Shown here piece after piece: positions 11,604 to 22,682 of a stretch of DNA of 64,000 nt. The position numbers and the translations under genes were made by a program. The stretch's first letter is position 1; each line of letters begins with the position of its first letter. This stretch comes from Cavia porcellus (taxonomy: Eukaryota > Chordata > Mammalia > Rodentia > Caviidae): assembly GCF_034190915.1 (NCBI RefSeq), contig NW_026947491.1:19098101-19162100 (forward strand). The letters are read 5' to 3'. Under the pieces are notes generated by a model. It did not search any database. It worked only from the letters and a program-made list of their open reading frames with translations, and had not been told where the DNA came from.

Positions 11604-12012
11604 ATGCTACTTCCTTCTCTTTCTGGTAGTGGCTCCTATATACAAGTGCAGGAAAGTTCAGACAGTACAATATGGAGGTTATATCTCTGATCTCAGGACT
11701 CACCCTGTTCTCCCACTGTCCTGTCTCAGCTGCTGCTGCAAGAGACTAGACCTGGGCACATAAAGCTCTCTCATTCTGTGTCTCTCAGCCTCACATTCTG
11801 ATTAGCTCAGCCTTGGTACATTGCCCCTCGAGCTGGGTCCCTCAACTACCAGGGAGGAAAATAAGTGGATATGACAGGATGGTAATAGTGGAGACACAAC
11901 TGGTCATTCACCACTGGCAAGTCAGCATCTCTGAAGACACAAGCAAGAGCTAGTTCTCTGAGTAACTGACCTCAGCATTTATAGAAACACAACCTTATTA
12001 TACTGTGCAATG
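11604..12012 (+). pseudogene. Clan II IGHV pseudogene, copy 1 of 3
   Basis: First of three paralogous clan II V segments (the others are at 22205 and 47909). A leader remnant near 11604-11640 reads CTTTCTGGTAGTGGCTCC. The acceptor before the V exon is CTG instead of CAG. The V exon starts about 11727 with QLLLQET and continues PGHIKLSHSVSLSL. The first cysteine region is broken by TGA, FR2 is barely legible, and FR3 shows DTSKS then several stops. The end reads as a tyrosine-type tract and TGT at 12004. Beyond repair by single changes; the nonamer region near 12035 is weak. Confidence 0.8.
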
Positions 12013-12073
12013 CATTTTCTGAGGGGATCTAGGTGCGAACCCAAGCACAAAGCTATGTACAGGGAGGGGGGTA

Positions 12074-12087
12074 TCAGCAGGGGTCGC
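12074..12087 (+). promoter_or_regulatory. CTCF-like motif downstream of clan II V copy 1
   Basis: TCAGCAGGGGTCGC fits CCASYAGRKGGCRS at 12 of 14 positions. A second weaker match (TCAGCAGGAGGTGC) lies at 12095-12108. Same orientation as the motifs behind VH3-like segments. Confidence 0.4.
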
Positions 12088-12108
12088 TCTGGATCAGCAG
12101 GAGGTGCA

Positions 12109-13125
12109 CAGGACCAAGAAGATGGACCTGTTAGAGACCAGGATAGGGTTCTATGGACAAGTGGGGAAAGCTCTTGAACAGCACAGGGACCTCAGGATCT
12201 GCAGGGAACCAGGACTGTAAGAGTGGTGTACAGAAGAAGGCTACAAATTGAAGGCTTCGCAATATTTAGTGTCTGAGTATTCTCTCTTAGTTTCACACAC
12301 ACTGCAGAGATCATACAGTATGCCCTGTCCAGTTCACAGGTGTGGTCTCCAGACTGCAGAGAATGGAAGAGATTTTGGTGTTGCAGAATATATTTAAACC
12401 TGTAGTTTATCATCTTCTTCACGTCACTTCCTGTGGGAGGGCTGCAACAACTTGAGTACTCTGGAAAAAAGACTGCAAATCTTACTAACATAGATGCTTT
12501 GGAGTACAGAGTTCTCATAATTATCATGCAAAAGTAACCTGAGATTTTTGTCACATTGAGAGGGAACTGTCACATACAGTAATTTATGTTTCAGTTTAGG
12601 AAAGAATAGAATGAAAGAATTAAAATAAGGGAGTTTTATGGAAAATGACAGGAGAATCTATGAATACACACATTGGATATCTTGATAATGGGCATGGTTT
12701 TGTGGATACTTTACTATTTGTATAATTGTCTCAAAAAGTATATCATTTATTCATCATTAAAATAAACATCTAATGTATTTTTCAATAATCTATATAATAA
12801 GTGCATTTTTAAAATAATGTATTTCTTCCCCAGTGGTAAGAAAACATGTCAGCTCCTTGAATATATTCTTGGAAAATATGCTACATATCTACTCATTTAT
12901 GAATATAATAGAATACACAATAGTACTGTCACATTCTCTCATTAGAAGAAGACGTGACAGTCATTGTGTAGCATGACCACTCTGTTTTGGAATTGCTCAG
13001 CAAGCCATTGAGTTCTGTGAGAATATTGTAGGACCTCACAGACAGCATGATTTTATAGCCTGTGATGTCATATCTCATAGGATATTATGCTTCTCATTCT
13101 ATATACATATATGCAATCCAGTGAA
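12109..13125. other. Downstream flank of clan II V, paralogous to 22700-23700 and 59730-60340
   Basis: No gene. The tract 12200-12680 recurs at 59830-60330 (for example GGGAGTTTTATGGAAAA at 12630 and 60291). The end, from about 12990, matches the VH3 upstream region at 29590-29740. Confidence 0.7.
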
Positions 13126-13131
13126 GTTACC

Positions 13132-13482
13132 TGCTGTGACCCAATGTGGCTCCTGATGTTCTTGGGGTTAAGGACTCACAGTGAGAGGATGAGAAAAATA
13201 AAGAAAAGACAAAGCTGGGGGAAATTGGAGCCCTTATCCTCCTGATGGGTGGAAAGGAATTGGTCAACCAATGCAGTATGTTTACTTATACTCTCCAAAG
13301 AAGAATGTCAGTTTTAACTCCACTGCCTAGCAACTTGTTTGCCTGGCAGGCCTGGGCCCCTTGTCTTCCTGGTGTGGAAACAGTTTGTTTACATAGCTTG
13401 TTTTGATCTCTCTATTTTTTCTGGCCTGCCTTGCATTAGCCCCACACATGCCATCAATCTCCAGCTTTCAGGGTTCCCTTCT
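13132..13482 (-). repeat. 3' LTR of the ERVK-like element
   Basis: Colinear with 18046-18406: shares TGCTGTGACCCA, GAGAGGATGAGAAAAA, and TGCCTGGCAGGCCTGGGCCC. Its outer part (after about 13470) is diverged or replaced. Confidence 0.75.
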
Positions 13483-13687
13483 TTTTGGTTATGTTGTTGC
13501 CCAAGAGGAGTGATCAGTTGAAGCTGAAGGAGCTGTATTGGAGAGCTTTGTAGACCTTTTTTAAGTGCAGTACAAAGATTTTAAGCCCCTGCTTTCTGCA
13601 ACTGAAACCCTGTGCAGTCCTTAATCTGTGACAGTAGTCAGACACCTGTGCTGCTGTCAATTGTCAAAATGTATTATTGATCTGAGT

Positions 13688-13781
13688 TTCTTTTTTTTTT
13701 TTTTTTGGTACATGAGATTGAACTCACAACCTTGCACTTGACAGGCAGGAGCTTATGCCACTGAGCCAAATCCTCAGCCCT
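13688..13781 (-). mobile_element. ID-like tRNA SINE, relatively young
   Basis: The minus strand begins GGGCTGAGGATTTGGCTCAG, has an A-box and a B-box (GAGTTCAATCTC), and ends in a tail of about 18 A. It lies inside the ERVK-like element, so it is younger than that insertion. Confidence 0.8.
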
Positions 13782-16700
13782 TGAGAATCTTTTATAACAT
13801 ATTACATAAGCATTGGTTTATATACCTCTAGAAGTCGTACACTTTCTCCAGGATGTTCAGGACCAAGTTAAGGTGAGAGTTGTTTAAAAACAATCAATTT
13901 TTGTTATCTATCAAGGTCAGTTAGGTCTCTCTCCTCAGGAATACCTGGGGACCAGCTTAGCATCTCTTAGTTCTTCTGTCAGTATCAGTCATTCAGATGA
14001 GTCAGGCCCATTGCTTGACCAAGTTGCTTTCTGTGAAAGCTTGGGAGATTTTTGCTCCTGGTCACTCTCCTTAGGCACACCACACACAGATGATAACTTT
14101 CTTTAGTGGTCTCAGAGTCTTTTTGATCGGAAAACTAGGGACTCACTGAGTATATGATGATGCAGCAGAGGTTCTCTTATGTCCTGGGTCCTCATTGCCT
14201 TGGGGGACTAGAGACAAAATATTGGCTATCCTCTTAGCCCATCTGTCTCTCTAAAGCTTCACTTTTTGAACCTCCAGAAGAAACGATTAATAACAGTGCA
14301 ACATAGTTAGAGGCATTATCTTCTTATCTAGATATCAAACATTTTACAACATAAAATAGAACCATTATTTTTAAACAAAAATGACTGTTTTAACATTTGA
14401 ATACCTATAGGATATTAACAAAAAGTTACATATTTTACACAGAAAATTAGAAATCAAGCCATGAACAACATTGCAGCATAAAACCCATGATGACATTTTG
14501 TAGCACACTTGAATTTTCATTTTGACATAAAATTCCACCCTTTTGGTTTATCATCCCTATCAAATACATAAAAGATTTTACCTTATTTGTTGATGTTTAG
14601 TGAGATGTAGATTTCATAACAATTTGTTCAAAGCAGAGGTCTGAATCTGAACCAAAATTTGTCACCATAAACAATCTGCTTTTACATTTTTAAAGGGCTA
14701 TACATTTGGCCTCATGGATATATGAATACACCATGAGGTTAACAACAATCATTTGACATAGCCATATGAAAACCTCTGTATGGGAATTTTTAAATCAAAA
14801 CAGTTTGTATTATTTCTTTTAATGAAGACCAATATGAACATATTGCAATAATATTTATATAATTTTAGTTGGAGTGTCTCCCCCAAGCTATGGAGATCAC
14901 AGGGGCCTCCAATCAATGAACAAGAGCTGGTAAATGTTACCAGGTGGACACTTTCTTATTCATCAACTGAAGTCCTGTCCAACAATCCCAATCCAAAGGG
15001 ATTTTTGTTTAATCATTTTTATAATTTGTTTTCTTAAGAAAGCTCCAATCAAAACATTTAACATATTTCTGAACAATTATAGACTCTCAAGTTATGATAA
15101 TCAACAATCTACATTACATTTATACAACTGACTTGAGCATCATTTTGATTAACTGGGAACCCAAGTGGAAATATGGTTTGTAATTCTATAACTCAAATAA
15201 ACCTTGATCCATGAGCTATAAATGCAAAAAAGGAAAATTGCTGAGCTCAAAATAAGAACAGCTGATCACAAACAGATGAAAAGACAAATGGGCAAACATG
15301 GGCAGACAATCTGTACAAATTCACACAGACATAGAAACAAATGCAGAGTTGTCAGTGTCCACAAGAGCTCTCCAAGTTTCTATGGGCTAGTTTATCCCTT
15401 TTGCTGAACTACCTCAATTTTATACCCTGTGTCCTCAGAGTTGAAAGACCTGTCTCCACCAGCACCCAAGGCCCTCAGGGCATTTTCTGACACTTCATGC
15501 CACTTGAACACTCCTGCAGAGCACTTGTGTTATTGGCTCCACATGTATGAGTGATCACTAGCTCATGAATTTCCAGCAACAGCTTAACAGACTGGAAAAA
15601 CAGAGAGACAGATTCACCAGCAGACTAATGAACATTTTCCACAGTCAGAGTGCACTCAAATATATTTTAGCGAAATTGAATTACACAAAATTTTTACAAT
15701 TGTAGAATTTGTCATTTTTAAATAAACTAGTCACATTTGTTGTAGATCAGTTACCAGATACCTCTTATCAAAGAATTTGAAGAAAGACAAAATCTTATGT
15801 ATAGTTAATATATTTTTGTCATAGGACTTAGCATGAACATCTATCATCCGTTTAGTTATTTGTTTTTTATTTTTGCTTACTATCCCCTGGGCATCTTGAG
15901 TCAATCAAGGTAGGTTCTAGCTTTATCCTTTTTCATGGGTTGTGGCATGGTCTCCAAGACATCACTGTAACAGGACTGAGCATCAGCTTGTTGAGAGGTA
16001 GAATCAACTCCTTTCCTGGATTTGGGCCCATAATACAGCCAGACAGCAAACACTGGCACCCAAATAGGTTATTTAGCTTTTCCTGGAAAAAAACATAACC
16101 GTACCCTCAACCCCACATAGCACTGGACTGGGTGCTCTTCTTGTCCAGTATGTAAGATCCTTCCAACAGACTCTTTTTAGATTTGATTTATTTGATTACA
16201 TTATCTATCTGCTTAGATAGTTACACTTTTATTAGAATTTAAATATTTTAAATGGTATATACTTTTAAGTGGAATCTATTATGAGGTGAGCTCTCCCTTT
16301 TGTTTTGTTTTTGAAATGTAAATTGTGAGCACATTTAGCTTACTTTTAGACCTGAAGATTATAAAGAATTTTTGTGGTAAGGTATAAAGAAAATGGAAAC
16401 TGCATTTTGTATTTAGGTACCTTGGGCTCTCTCATGACATGCAAGTGGTGCTCCTGTTCTGGGCTGCAGACTCTGCTATGGTTGGGGATCATAGCACCAG
16501 TGCTGTGTAAATTTTTGACTCATAAAGCATGTGCACAGGTGATAGTAAAAAGCAGGGTGGCCTGGGCAGGCCAGAGCCATGTCCTACCTCTCTAATATGT
16601 ATCAGAATATCCAAAATCCTTAGGTACCCTTCCTTTATTTATAGATTTTTTTCAATTTTTGTCAAGGGAAGAATAACCAATTCAGCAATACAATGATCTA

Positions 16701-18045
16701 GGGAGATTTGAATTGTGTTTTGAGTAGATTGAACCATAACCCTGATTTCCCCTTGCAGTTGAAACAAACAATAGGTCCAATGGAGGCTTTGGTGCACTCC
16801 TCTGCCTGAGGGCCTGTGAGAAGTAGTGAGAGGAGCAACCGCAGTTCTATTAAACACCCCTTTAAAATCTGTAGAGGGCCAGATGATTTGTGTTTGTGTG
16901 TTTTTTCCTGAGTCTTGTTCTAAGCTGTTTTTCAGTTTCCTCCCAAGTTTGTAAATTTACAATTTTTTCTTCTTGGAGACAAACTCCATAAATTTGGCAA
17001 GCTGTGTAGTTTCAGTCTATTGACAACTAAAATTGACTTAAGAAACCAGAAGGGACCTAAATAAATAAACGTAGAGTTACATTAATCACGAATTTGAAAC
17101 AAGAACCTCTTTAGTAAACAAATTTGAAAAATACAATGCTATTGAGAATTTATGTTACCAGATATGAAGACCCACTACAAAGCCATAGTGAGGCAGGGAT
17201 ATGTTGGAATCAGCCTGTTATCATCTAGTGAAAGTCAAATGTTGAATTTTTAGAAGTTTTAAAGTTTAGGGATGGTCGTACTGGCTATTTAAAATTGTCT
17301 TTTGTAAGAGTATTTTGTAAACAGGGATCAGCAAACCACAAATCAAGACCATATTGCCCCCCAACCATTAGGAGCCTGCCAGGCCAAGGAGGGCCATGCC
17401 ATCTCAGGGAGCCATCACACCCCTACACTTTGGCAGGGCTGCTGCAGATCCTGCTGGAAATTTTGAATTTACATTGAGTGGCCCAAGGATATGGTCCTCT
17501 ACAATTTGTACAGACAGATGAAGGTTTTTCTGAATGGATAGTTAGTGGCTCAATTAAGATTATCAGGGTGAATGGGGTCATGCTGCCAACATTTTTCTGC
17601 TCAGGACCTGATTCTGGAAGAGTGCCTGTAGACAGTTCCCTTGTAACTATCTCAAGAAGTTTAGGGTTATTAGGATCCTGTATAATCCACATCCACAAAA
17701 GAAATGTAAATACTAGAATCAAGTATACAACAAACAGTGTCTTATACAGTTGTAATTATTTTGGATAAAGTTTGTCCATATAGTTAGACAACTGAAATGT
17801 TCAATCTCTCTCTCTCTTTTTTTTTTCTTTTCAGGGGAAGGGGTTACTCTGAGGCCTGTTTATAACTGGCCCTGAGAATAAGGGAGTTTCAATGCCCCAC
17901 TCTTACACACCTGATGAAGCCAATATCAATACACTCCAGTGATGACTATTGACGTATACCAATGCACTTCTCCCCCTAGTTGCACGCACATGAGAAGGGT
18001 CCCTTCACCCTCAATCTCTTACCCTGTCCATTTTCGGGCAACATA

Positions 18046-18406
18046 TGCTGTGACCCAGAGCAATTTCTTAGTGTTAAGGACTGGTGAGAGGATGAGAAAA
18101 ACCAAGAAAAGACAAGGCTGGGGTCAGGTGGTGCCCTTATTATCCTCCTGATGGGAGAAAAGGAACTGCTCAACCAATGCAGCATGTTTATTTATACTCT
18201 TCAAAGAATAATCTTAATTTCAATCCCACTGCATTGCAACTTGTTTGCCTGGCAGGCCTGGGCCCCTTGTCTTCTTGGTGCTGGAAAAGCTTGTTTACAT
18301 AGCTTGTTTTGGTATCTGTTTTTTTTTTTTTTTTTTTTTTTTCTGGGCTGGCCTTGCTTTAGTCCCACATGTGTGATCAATCTCCAGCTTCCATTGGCTC
18401 CAAACA
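18046..18406 (-). repeat. 5' LTR of the ERVK-like element
   Basis: In its own sense the LTR starts TGTTTGGAG and ends GGGTCACAGCA. A TATAAATAA box lies at about 18187-18196 (complement). A run of about 24 T (18319-18342) interrupts it and is absent from the other LTR. It ends only 175 bp upstream of the octamer of the V pseudogene at 18711. Confidence 0.8.
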
Positions 18407-18580
18407 GTTAACAAATCCATTAATTTCATAACGGTAAGTATGAGAAAATCAGATGAGGTTAAATATAGGAAGGAACCATGTGTGCTATATGTTAGATATA
18501 TTTCAAAACACTCTCATGTGCTTTGAATCTTTCCTTCTCTGAAGCTTGCAGAATAGAAATGGCCATATATACAGGAGACT

Positions 18581-18588
18581 ATACAAAT
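18581..18588 (+). promoter_or_regulatory. Mutated Ig octamer
   Basis: ATACAAAT, one base from ATGCAAAT, 130 bp before the leader ATG at 18711. Confidence 0.6.
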
Positions 18589-18710
18589 AGTGCCTCCCTG
18601 TACTGATGAAAACCAGCCCAACTCTCACCCTGAAGCTCTGCAGAGGATCCCAGCCCTGGATGCCCAGCTGTTCTCACTTGGTAATCAGGATGGAGCACAG
18701 AAGGCTCACG

Positions 18711-19152
18711 ATGGAGCCTATACTAAGCTGAATTTTGCTTCTCACTATTTTAAAATTCACAGAAAGTAAAAATTTCTGAGTGAGTGAGTGCAACGAGTAG
18801 AATAAAAAGTGGACATATGTGAGTAGGATGTCTCTGTATTTGTTTGCAGCTGTCCTTTATAAGAAGCTGGTGGAGTCCAGGGGAGGCTTGGTGCAGCCTG
18901 GAGGGTCCCTGAGACTGTCCTGCGTAGCCTCAGGATTCACCTTCAATAGCCATCACATGAACTGGATTTGACAGGCTCCAGAGAAGGGGCTGGAGTGAGT
19001 CACATGGATTAGCAGGGATGGTGGTAGCACAAACTACGCAGACTCAGTTAAGGGCCGATTCACCATCTCCAGAGACAACTGCAAGAACACACTGTATCTG
19101 CTCGGGAGCTGCCTGAAACCCAAAGTCACAGCCCTGTTTACTGTGCCAGAGA
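18711..19152 (+). pseudogene. IGHV3-like (clan III) pseudogene
   Basis: L-PART1 starts ATG at 18711 but the leader tryptophan is TGA. The splice-donor region is mutated (no GT at the usual place). The V exon follows a GCAG acceptor at 18846-18849, with one codon missing before [16 protein letters not shown]. The first cysteine is kept (LSCVAS) and CDR1 reads [10 protein letters not shown]2 carries TGA for arginine after WI and TGA for the tryptophan after GLE. FR3 retains [19 protein letters not shown]; its end is frameshifted before YCAR. Paralogue of the unit at 42090. Confidence 0.9.
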
Positions 19153-19190
19153 CATGGTGAGGGAACATCAGTGTGAGCCCAGCACAAACC
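19153..19190 (+). promoter_or_regulatory. V recombination signal, mutated heptamer
   Basis: Heptamer CATGGTG (19153-19159; the critical third base is changed), 22-bp spacer, nonamer GCACAAACC (19182-19190). Confidence 0.7.
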
Positions 19191-19211
19191 TCCGTTCAGG
19201 GGCTCTTAGGA

Positions 19212-19225
19212 GCAGCAGGGGGCGC
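19212..19225 (+). promoter_or_regulatory. CTCF-like motif behind the V signal
   Basis: GCAGCAGGGGGCGC matches CCASYAGRKGGCRS at 13 of 14 positions and is flanked by CTC, as in strong CTCF sites. It starts 22 bp after the nonamer of a dead V segment. Confidence 0.6.
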
Positions 19226-20074
19226 TCGGGACACGTGGCGCACAGAGTCTGCCCCAACAGCACAGACACTGAAGCATTTTATTTTCAGGTGTTTTATATT
19301 TTTTAAAAAATCGTACGGGGTAACGGAAAGAGCAAAGAAACAAAAGGTTAAAAGTACTATGTAAAATGGCAACTAAACCCCAAAATAATTAATTCGTTGT
19401 CTAATTGAAAATCCATGGACAGCAGATAATACAATAAAATACTATAATACAACTAGTAAATCCATTATGGTAACTGTAAATTTTGCGTTTTACTACCTTT
19501 GCATAGTGAAGAAAAAAATTTTTAAATGTTTTATAACATATATAAACAATTTAGAAAAATATCGTGTAAAGATGTAAGAAATCTTAAAATACATGATCTT
19601 ACACGTGTCTCATAAGCAATCAGTTGGCTATGGTATGTACATAATGTGAATCATCTAGGGTCACAAGAAATACACAAAAATTACCTATCAGTTATATGAC
19701 AACATGCACGTGACATTACCATCTACCCACAGTGAAAAATTACATCATTTAAGAATTTTAAAACTATGTATTTTAGTGAAAAATTAATTCAATAAATTTG
19801 ATGATACTGAGTAAGGCATTCAAAGATTTGAAGAGTTGTGAATTTTTCAATTGGTCCTAAAACTTCAAAGTTAGTTCTAGGCCAACATTACTGATAAAAT
19901 TCACATATTTATTATTTCATATATTTACTTTTTCCATAAAAGATTGTTAATAAGTACCTGAAATATTCAGGTATAATTGGGGTGAGATGACATTGGATTA
20001 AATCTTCATGTATTTTTTAACTGTCACCACAAATGTTTCAATGTTGTAAATTTATTTGAACATACAAATACCAT
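19226..20074. other. VH3 downstream flank, paralogous to 42625-44030
   Basis: AT-rich spacer with no gene, alignable to the flank of the V at 42090 and more distantly to 30545-31390 and 61211-62040. It contains the empty site (about 19445-19460) corresponding to the L1 insertion at 42882. Confidence 0.65.
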
Positions 20075-20088
20075 AAAAATCAAAATGG

Positions 20089-20137
20089 TGCCTTGCAAGC
20101 AAGTGGTCATGAGTTTGATCCCTGGTACTGATTTTAA
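20089..20137 (+). mobile_element. 5'-truncated ID-like tRNA SINE with target repeats
   Basis: About 49 bp with a B-box-like GAGTTTGATCCC and a short A tail, flanked by 14-bp direct repeats AAAAATCAAAATGG (20075-20088 and 20138-20151). The paralogue at 44033-44046 has a single such copy (one substitution) with no insert. Confidence 0.85.
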
Positions 20138-20151
20138 AAAAATCAAAATGG

Positions 20152-22025
20152 CACAGCATGCACTGTAAATAAATCACAAGAACTGTATGCATAAGGGAAA
20201 GAGAAAGCAGTGGCCCCTTAAACCAAGGCTGGTTGAGTACACAGCACTTACTGTCTCCTGCACAGCAAATCAACTGACAATGCTTCCGGGTGAGACAAGA
20301 CAGGGGAAAGGATGCTGTGAGGCCCCCGAGCTTCATGCTGCCTTCACTAACTTTGACTGTGGGGCTGTGAAACTAGGGGAGGGAATGAGTTGACAAGTGG
20401 GAAGGCGACTGCCCCGATTTGCCATTTCTGGCACTAGAGGTAAAATCTGATTTCTTCAGGTGTTAAGTGAGGATTTTACACAGACATTGTTTCATGTACA
20501 AACTGATTGAATTTCATGAGAAATTGGAAGCTTAAACTGAAATATAGTTGAGTGTTTACATACTTGGTGATGCTAGTTTTTCATACTGTTTTGAAATTAA
20601 AATACGGGACAAAAGTTGTGTATGGAAGTAGGGGCAGTTATTAAGGTCTGTAGAGATATGGACCATACAGATATCTGGTATGATATCAAGAAGTTTCATT
20701 AAATTTGGTTCATTAAAAATAAGGATTTTCATCATGAAAATCACAAAGATTTACTATGTGGAAAATTTGGCTAGTTGTACTATTATCTCCAATTCAGCAA
20801 ACAGCAAAATGCACCCTCCTTTTGCAAAGAGAATAAAACTCAAATTTTGTGTAGTATTTATTGCTACATTCAGACCTCACATACCTTTTACTTCAGAACC
20901 CTTTGGACTAATGCTAAAGATTGTAATAAACCAAAGTATTCAATTATGGTGTTCAAGCATAGGATGTTTTAAAGTCAACCACTTACACATTAGAAAATCA
21001 GTCAAATTTTTCACAATATCAGTAAGAATTTCAGCTCACACAGGCATAATTTAAGGAGATCTATCTATCGTAAGGCACTGGTAGATTGCATCTTTCCATG
21101 CTGACATTAGGTAACTTGTGAAGCTTGTGCTGTGGATCTCAATAAATAATGAGGGCACTTGCTGCTTCATACTGGGAAGCCTTTCAATGCACTGGTGGTA
21201 AGTAAGAAGTGAATCTATCTCTTAGCGAAAGCCATCTGAGGACCAATATCACCTGCATCACTGAGCTGAGAGGCATTCAGTGGCAGGTTCTGTGCTCACT
21301 TGTGAGTTTCATGTGCAGCATTGTGCTCCACCAAGTAGCAAGTTGACAGCCCTAAGTGTCCTAACAGCAATGCACTTTGCTATAGAAAAAAAATGTATCC
21401 CTAAAAAACTAAGTTGTGTTCCTCAAGTTCAGAGGTTACACTACTACATAAGAGTAAACATCTACTGTGAGATAGAAAAAAGAGTACAGGACAAGGCAAA
21501 AATACATATATCTTAGCACAAACCCATAAATATACATTATTATGATAACATTTCACACACACAAAGAGAAATATAATCAGATGAGTGTCTAATACTCTAC
21601 AAATTTTATGTCAACTTTTGTGTCTGAGACAAAACTTTTCCAATTCAAAGAGAAGAGTGCATGTAGCTGAGGGCCTCAACACCCCGGAATATATGAATGA
21701 TGATATGAGCAAACACAGAATGGAAAATTACAGCTTATTTCAGCCAGGATGCTTACACAGATATGCATTGATTTTATGTCTTGTGTGCACACCCTCTATA
21801 CACATGTGCTGTATATACTTCATAGCCCTGTTATCCCTTGGTCCTGTGTTCTAGTTTTCATATCCACAAACTCATTATTCATCTGTGAACATTGCTCCCT
21901 GACTAGCTTTTCCATTATATATCCTGAAGGAGTAGGTGGTTTGGCATAGGAGAAATGGACCCCAGGACATCAGTGAGAGCTTCAAAAGCTCAGTCAGCAT
22001 TTTTCACACTGAGGCAACCCTAAAA
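20152..22025. other. Spacer between VH3 and clan II pseudogenes
   Basis: 20152-20690 aligns with 44047-44570 (shared tract TGTATGCATAAGGGAAAGAG). From about 21020 it aligns with 46510 onward. The part 20690-21020 has no partner that I recognised. Open frames here are chance. Confidence 0.6.
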
Positions 22026-22033
22026 ATTTGAAT
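22026..22033 (+). promoter_or_regulatory. Mutated inverse octamer of clan II V copy 2
   Basis: ATTTGAAT, one base from the inverse octamer ATTTGCAT, which is perfect in copy 3 (47553-47560). It lies about 175 bp upstream of the leader remnant. Confidence 0.45.
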
Positions 22034-22204
22034 ATCCTCTGTATCCTTGCAACATCATGTACAAGAAGACTCCACAAATGCAAATACTTCAGGAGCTAAC
22101 GGATAAACTCATGTAGCATATTGAGTTAATTTGTTTGTATCTAAACATTTTAAAAAATGTTCTCGGATATTTGTAAAAAGAGTCTTCAAGAACCCCACAG
22201 TGCT

Positions 22205-22607
22205 GGTTCATTCTCTGTCTGGTGCTGGATCCCAGTTTTGTGCTCTGCAAAATTCAGACAGGATGTTGTGGAGATGCTGCATCTGATCTCAGGACTCACT
22301 GTGTTCTCCCACAGTTCTGTCTCAGCTATTGCTGCAAGAGGCCTGATATGGTCCGGTGAAGTCCACACAGTCTCCCCTCCCAACTGCATGTTCTCTGGTT
22401 TCTCCATCTCTGAGATGCTGCCTTGCACCTGGATGCTTCAGCCACTAGGAAAGAAACAGAATCAATGTGTCAAGGTAATTGATAGAGGAAACACAGCTTA
22501 TAATTCATACTTGACAACTCAGCATGTCTAAAGACACAAGCGAGAACCAGTTCTGCTTGCAACTGACCTCAGTATCTATGGAAAACACTGTTCAGTACTG
22601 TTCAAGA
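22205..22607 (+). pseudogene. Clan II IGHV pseudogene, copy 2 of 3
   Basis: Leader remnant TCTCTGTCTGGTGCTGG near 22211 with no good donor. The V-exon acceptor CCCACAG (to 22314) is intact, followed by VLS and QLLLQEA. A TGA comes soon after. In a shifted frame CMFSGFSISE and a TW(M)LQPLGK FR2 are visible, keeping the first cysteine and the FR2 tryptophan. FR3 in another frame reads SKDTSENQFCLQLTSVSMEN, then VQYCSR. Thus the whole V is present but needs at least two frame changes and has stops. Clan II, resembling VH4/VH6 or mouse VH2. Confidence 0.85.
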
Positions 22608-22639
22608 CCATTTCTGAGGGGAGATAAATGGGATCCCAG

Positions 22640-22648
22640 ACATAAATC
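22640..22648 (+). promoter_or_regulatory. Nonamer-like remnant of a V recombination signal
   Basis: ACATAAATC lies 32 bp behind the end of FR3, where the nonamer is expected. No heptamer is recognisable directly after the coding end. Confidence 0.4.
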
Positions 22649-22668
22649 TATGTACAGTTTAGCATGGG

Positions 22669-22682
22669 CCAGTAAGGAGCAC
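22669..22682 (+). promoter_or_regulatory. CTCF-like motif downstream of clan II V copy 2
   Basis: CCAGTAAGGAGCAC, 12 of 14 to CCASYAGRKGGCRS, starting 21 bp after the nonamer-like element. Confidence 0.35.

Larger units (their letters stand above)
13132..18406 (-). mobile_element. Degraded class II (ERVK-like) endogenous retrovirus, minus strand
   Basis: Two related LTRs (13132-13482 and 18046-18406) bracket about 4.6 kb. Just inside the 5' LTR, at 18026-18043, the minus strand reads TGTTGCCCGAAAATGGAC, close to a tRNA-Lys primer-binding site, two bases from the LTR end as expected. Further in, the minus strand shows a possible zinc-knuckle remnant (17471-17512, CTNC...C spacing with the histidine lost) and a dUTPase-like tract GEIRVMVQ...HCIAEL (about 16660-16760), typical of betaretroviral pro. 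Pol and env are too decayed to place. Target repeats are GTTACC (13126-13131) and GTTAAC (18407-18412); the empty site survives at 29735 and 60360. Confidence 0.75.

Noticed and set aside
17471..17512. Firm call of a gag zinc knuckle
   Set aside because: Spacing fits CX2C...C but the histidine is absent and it is 750 bp from the dUTPase-like tract; mentioned only as possible.
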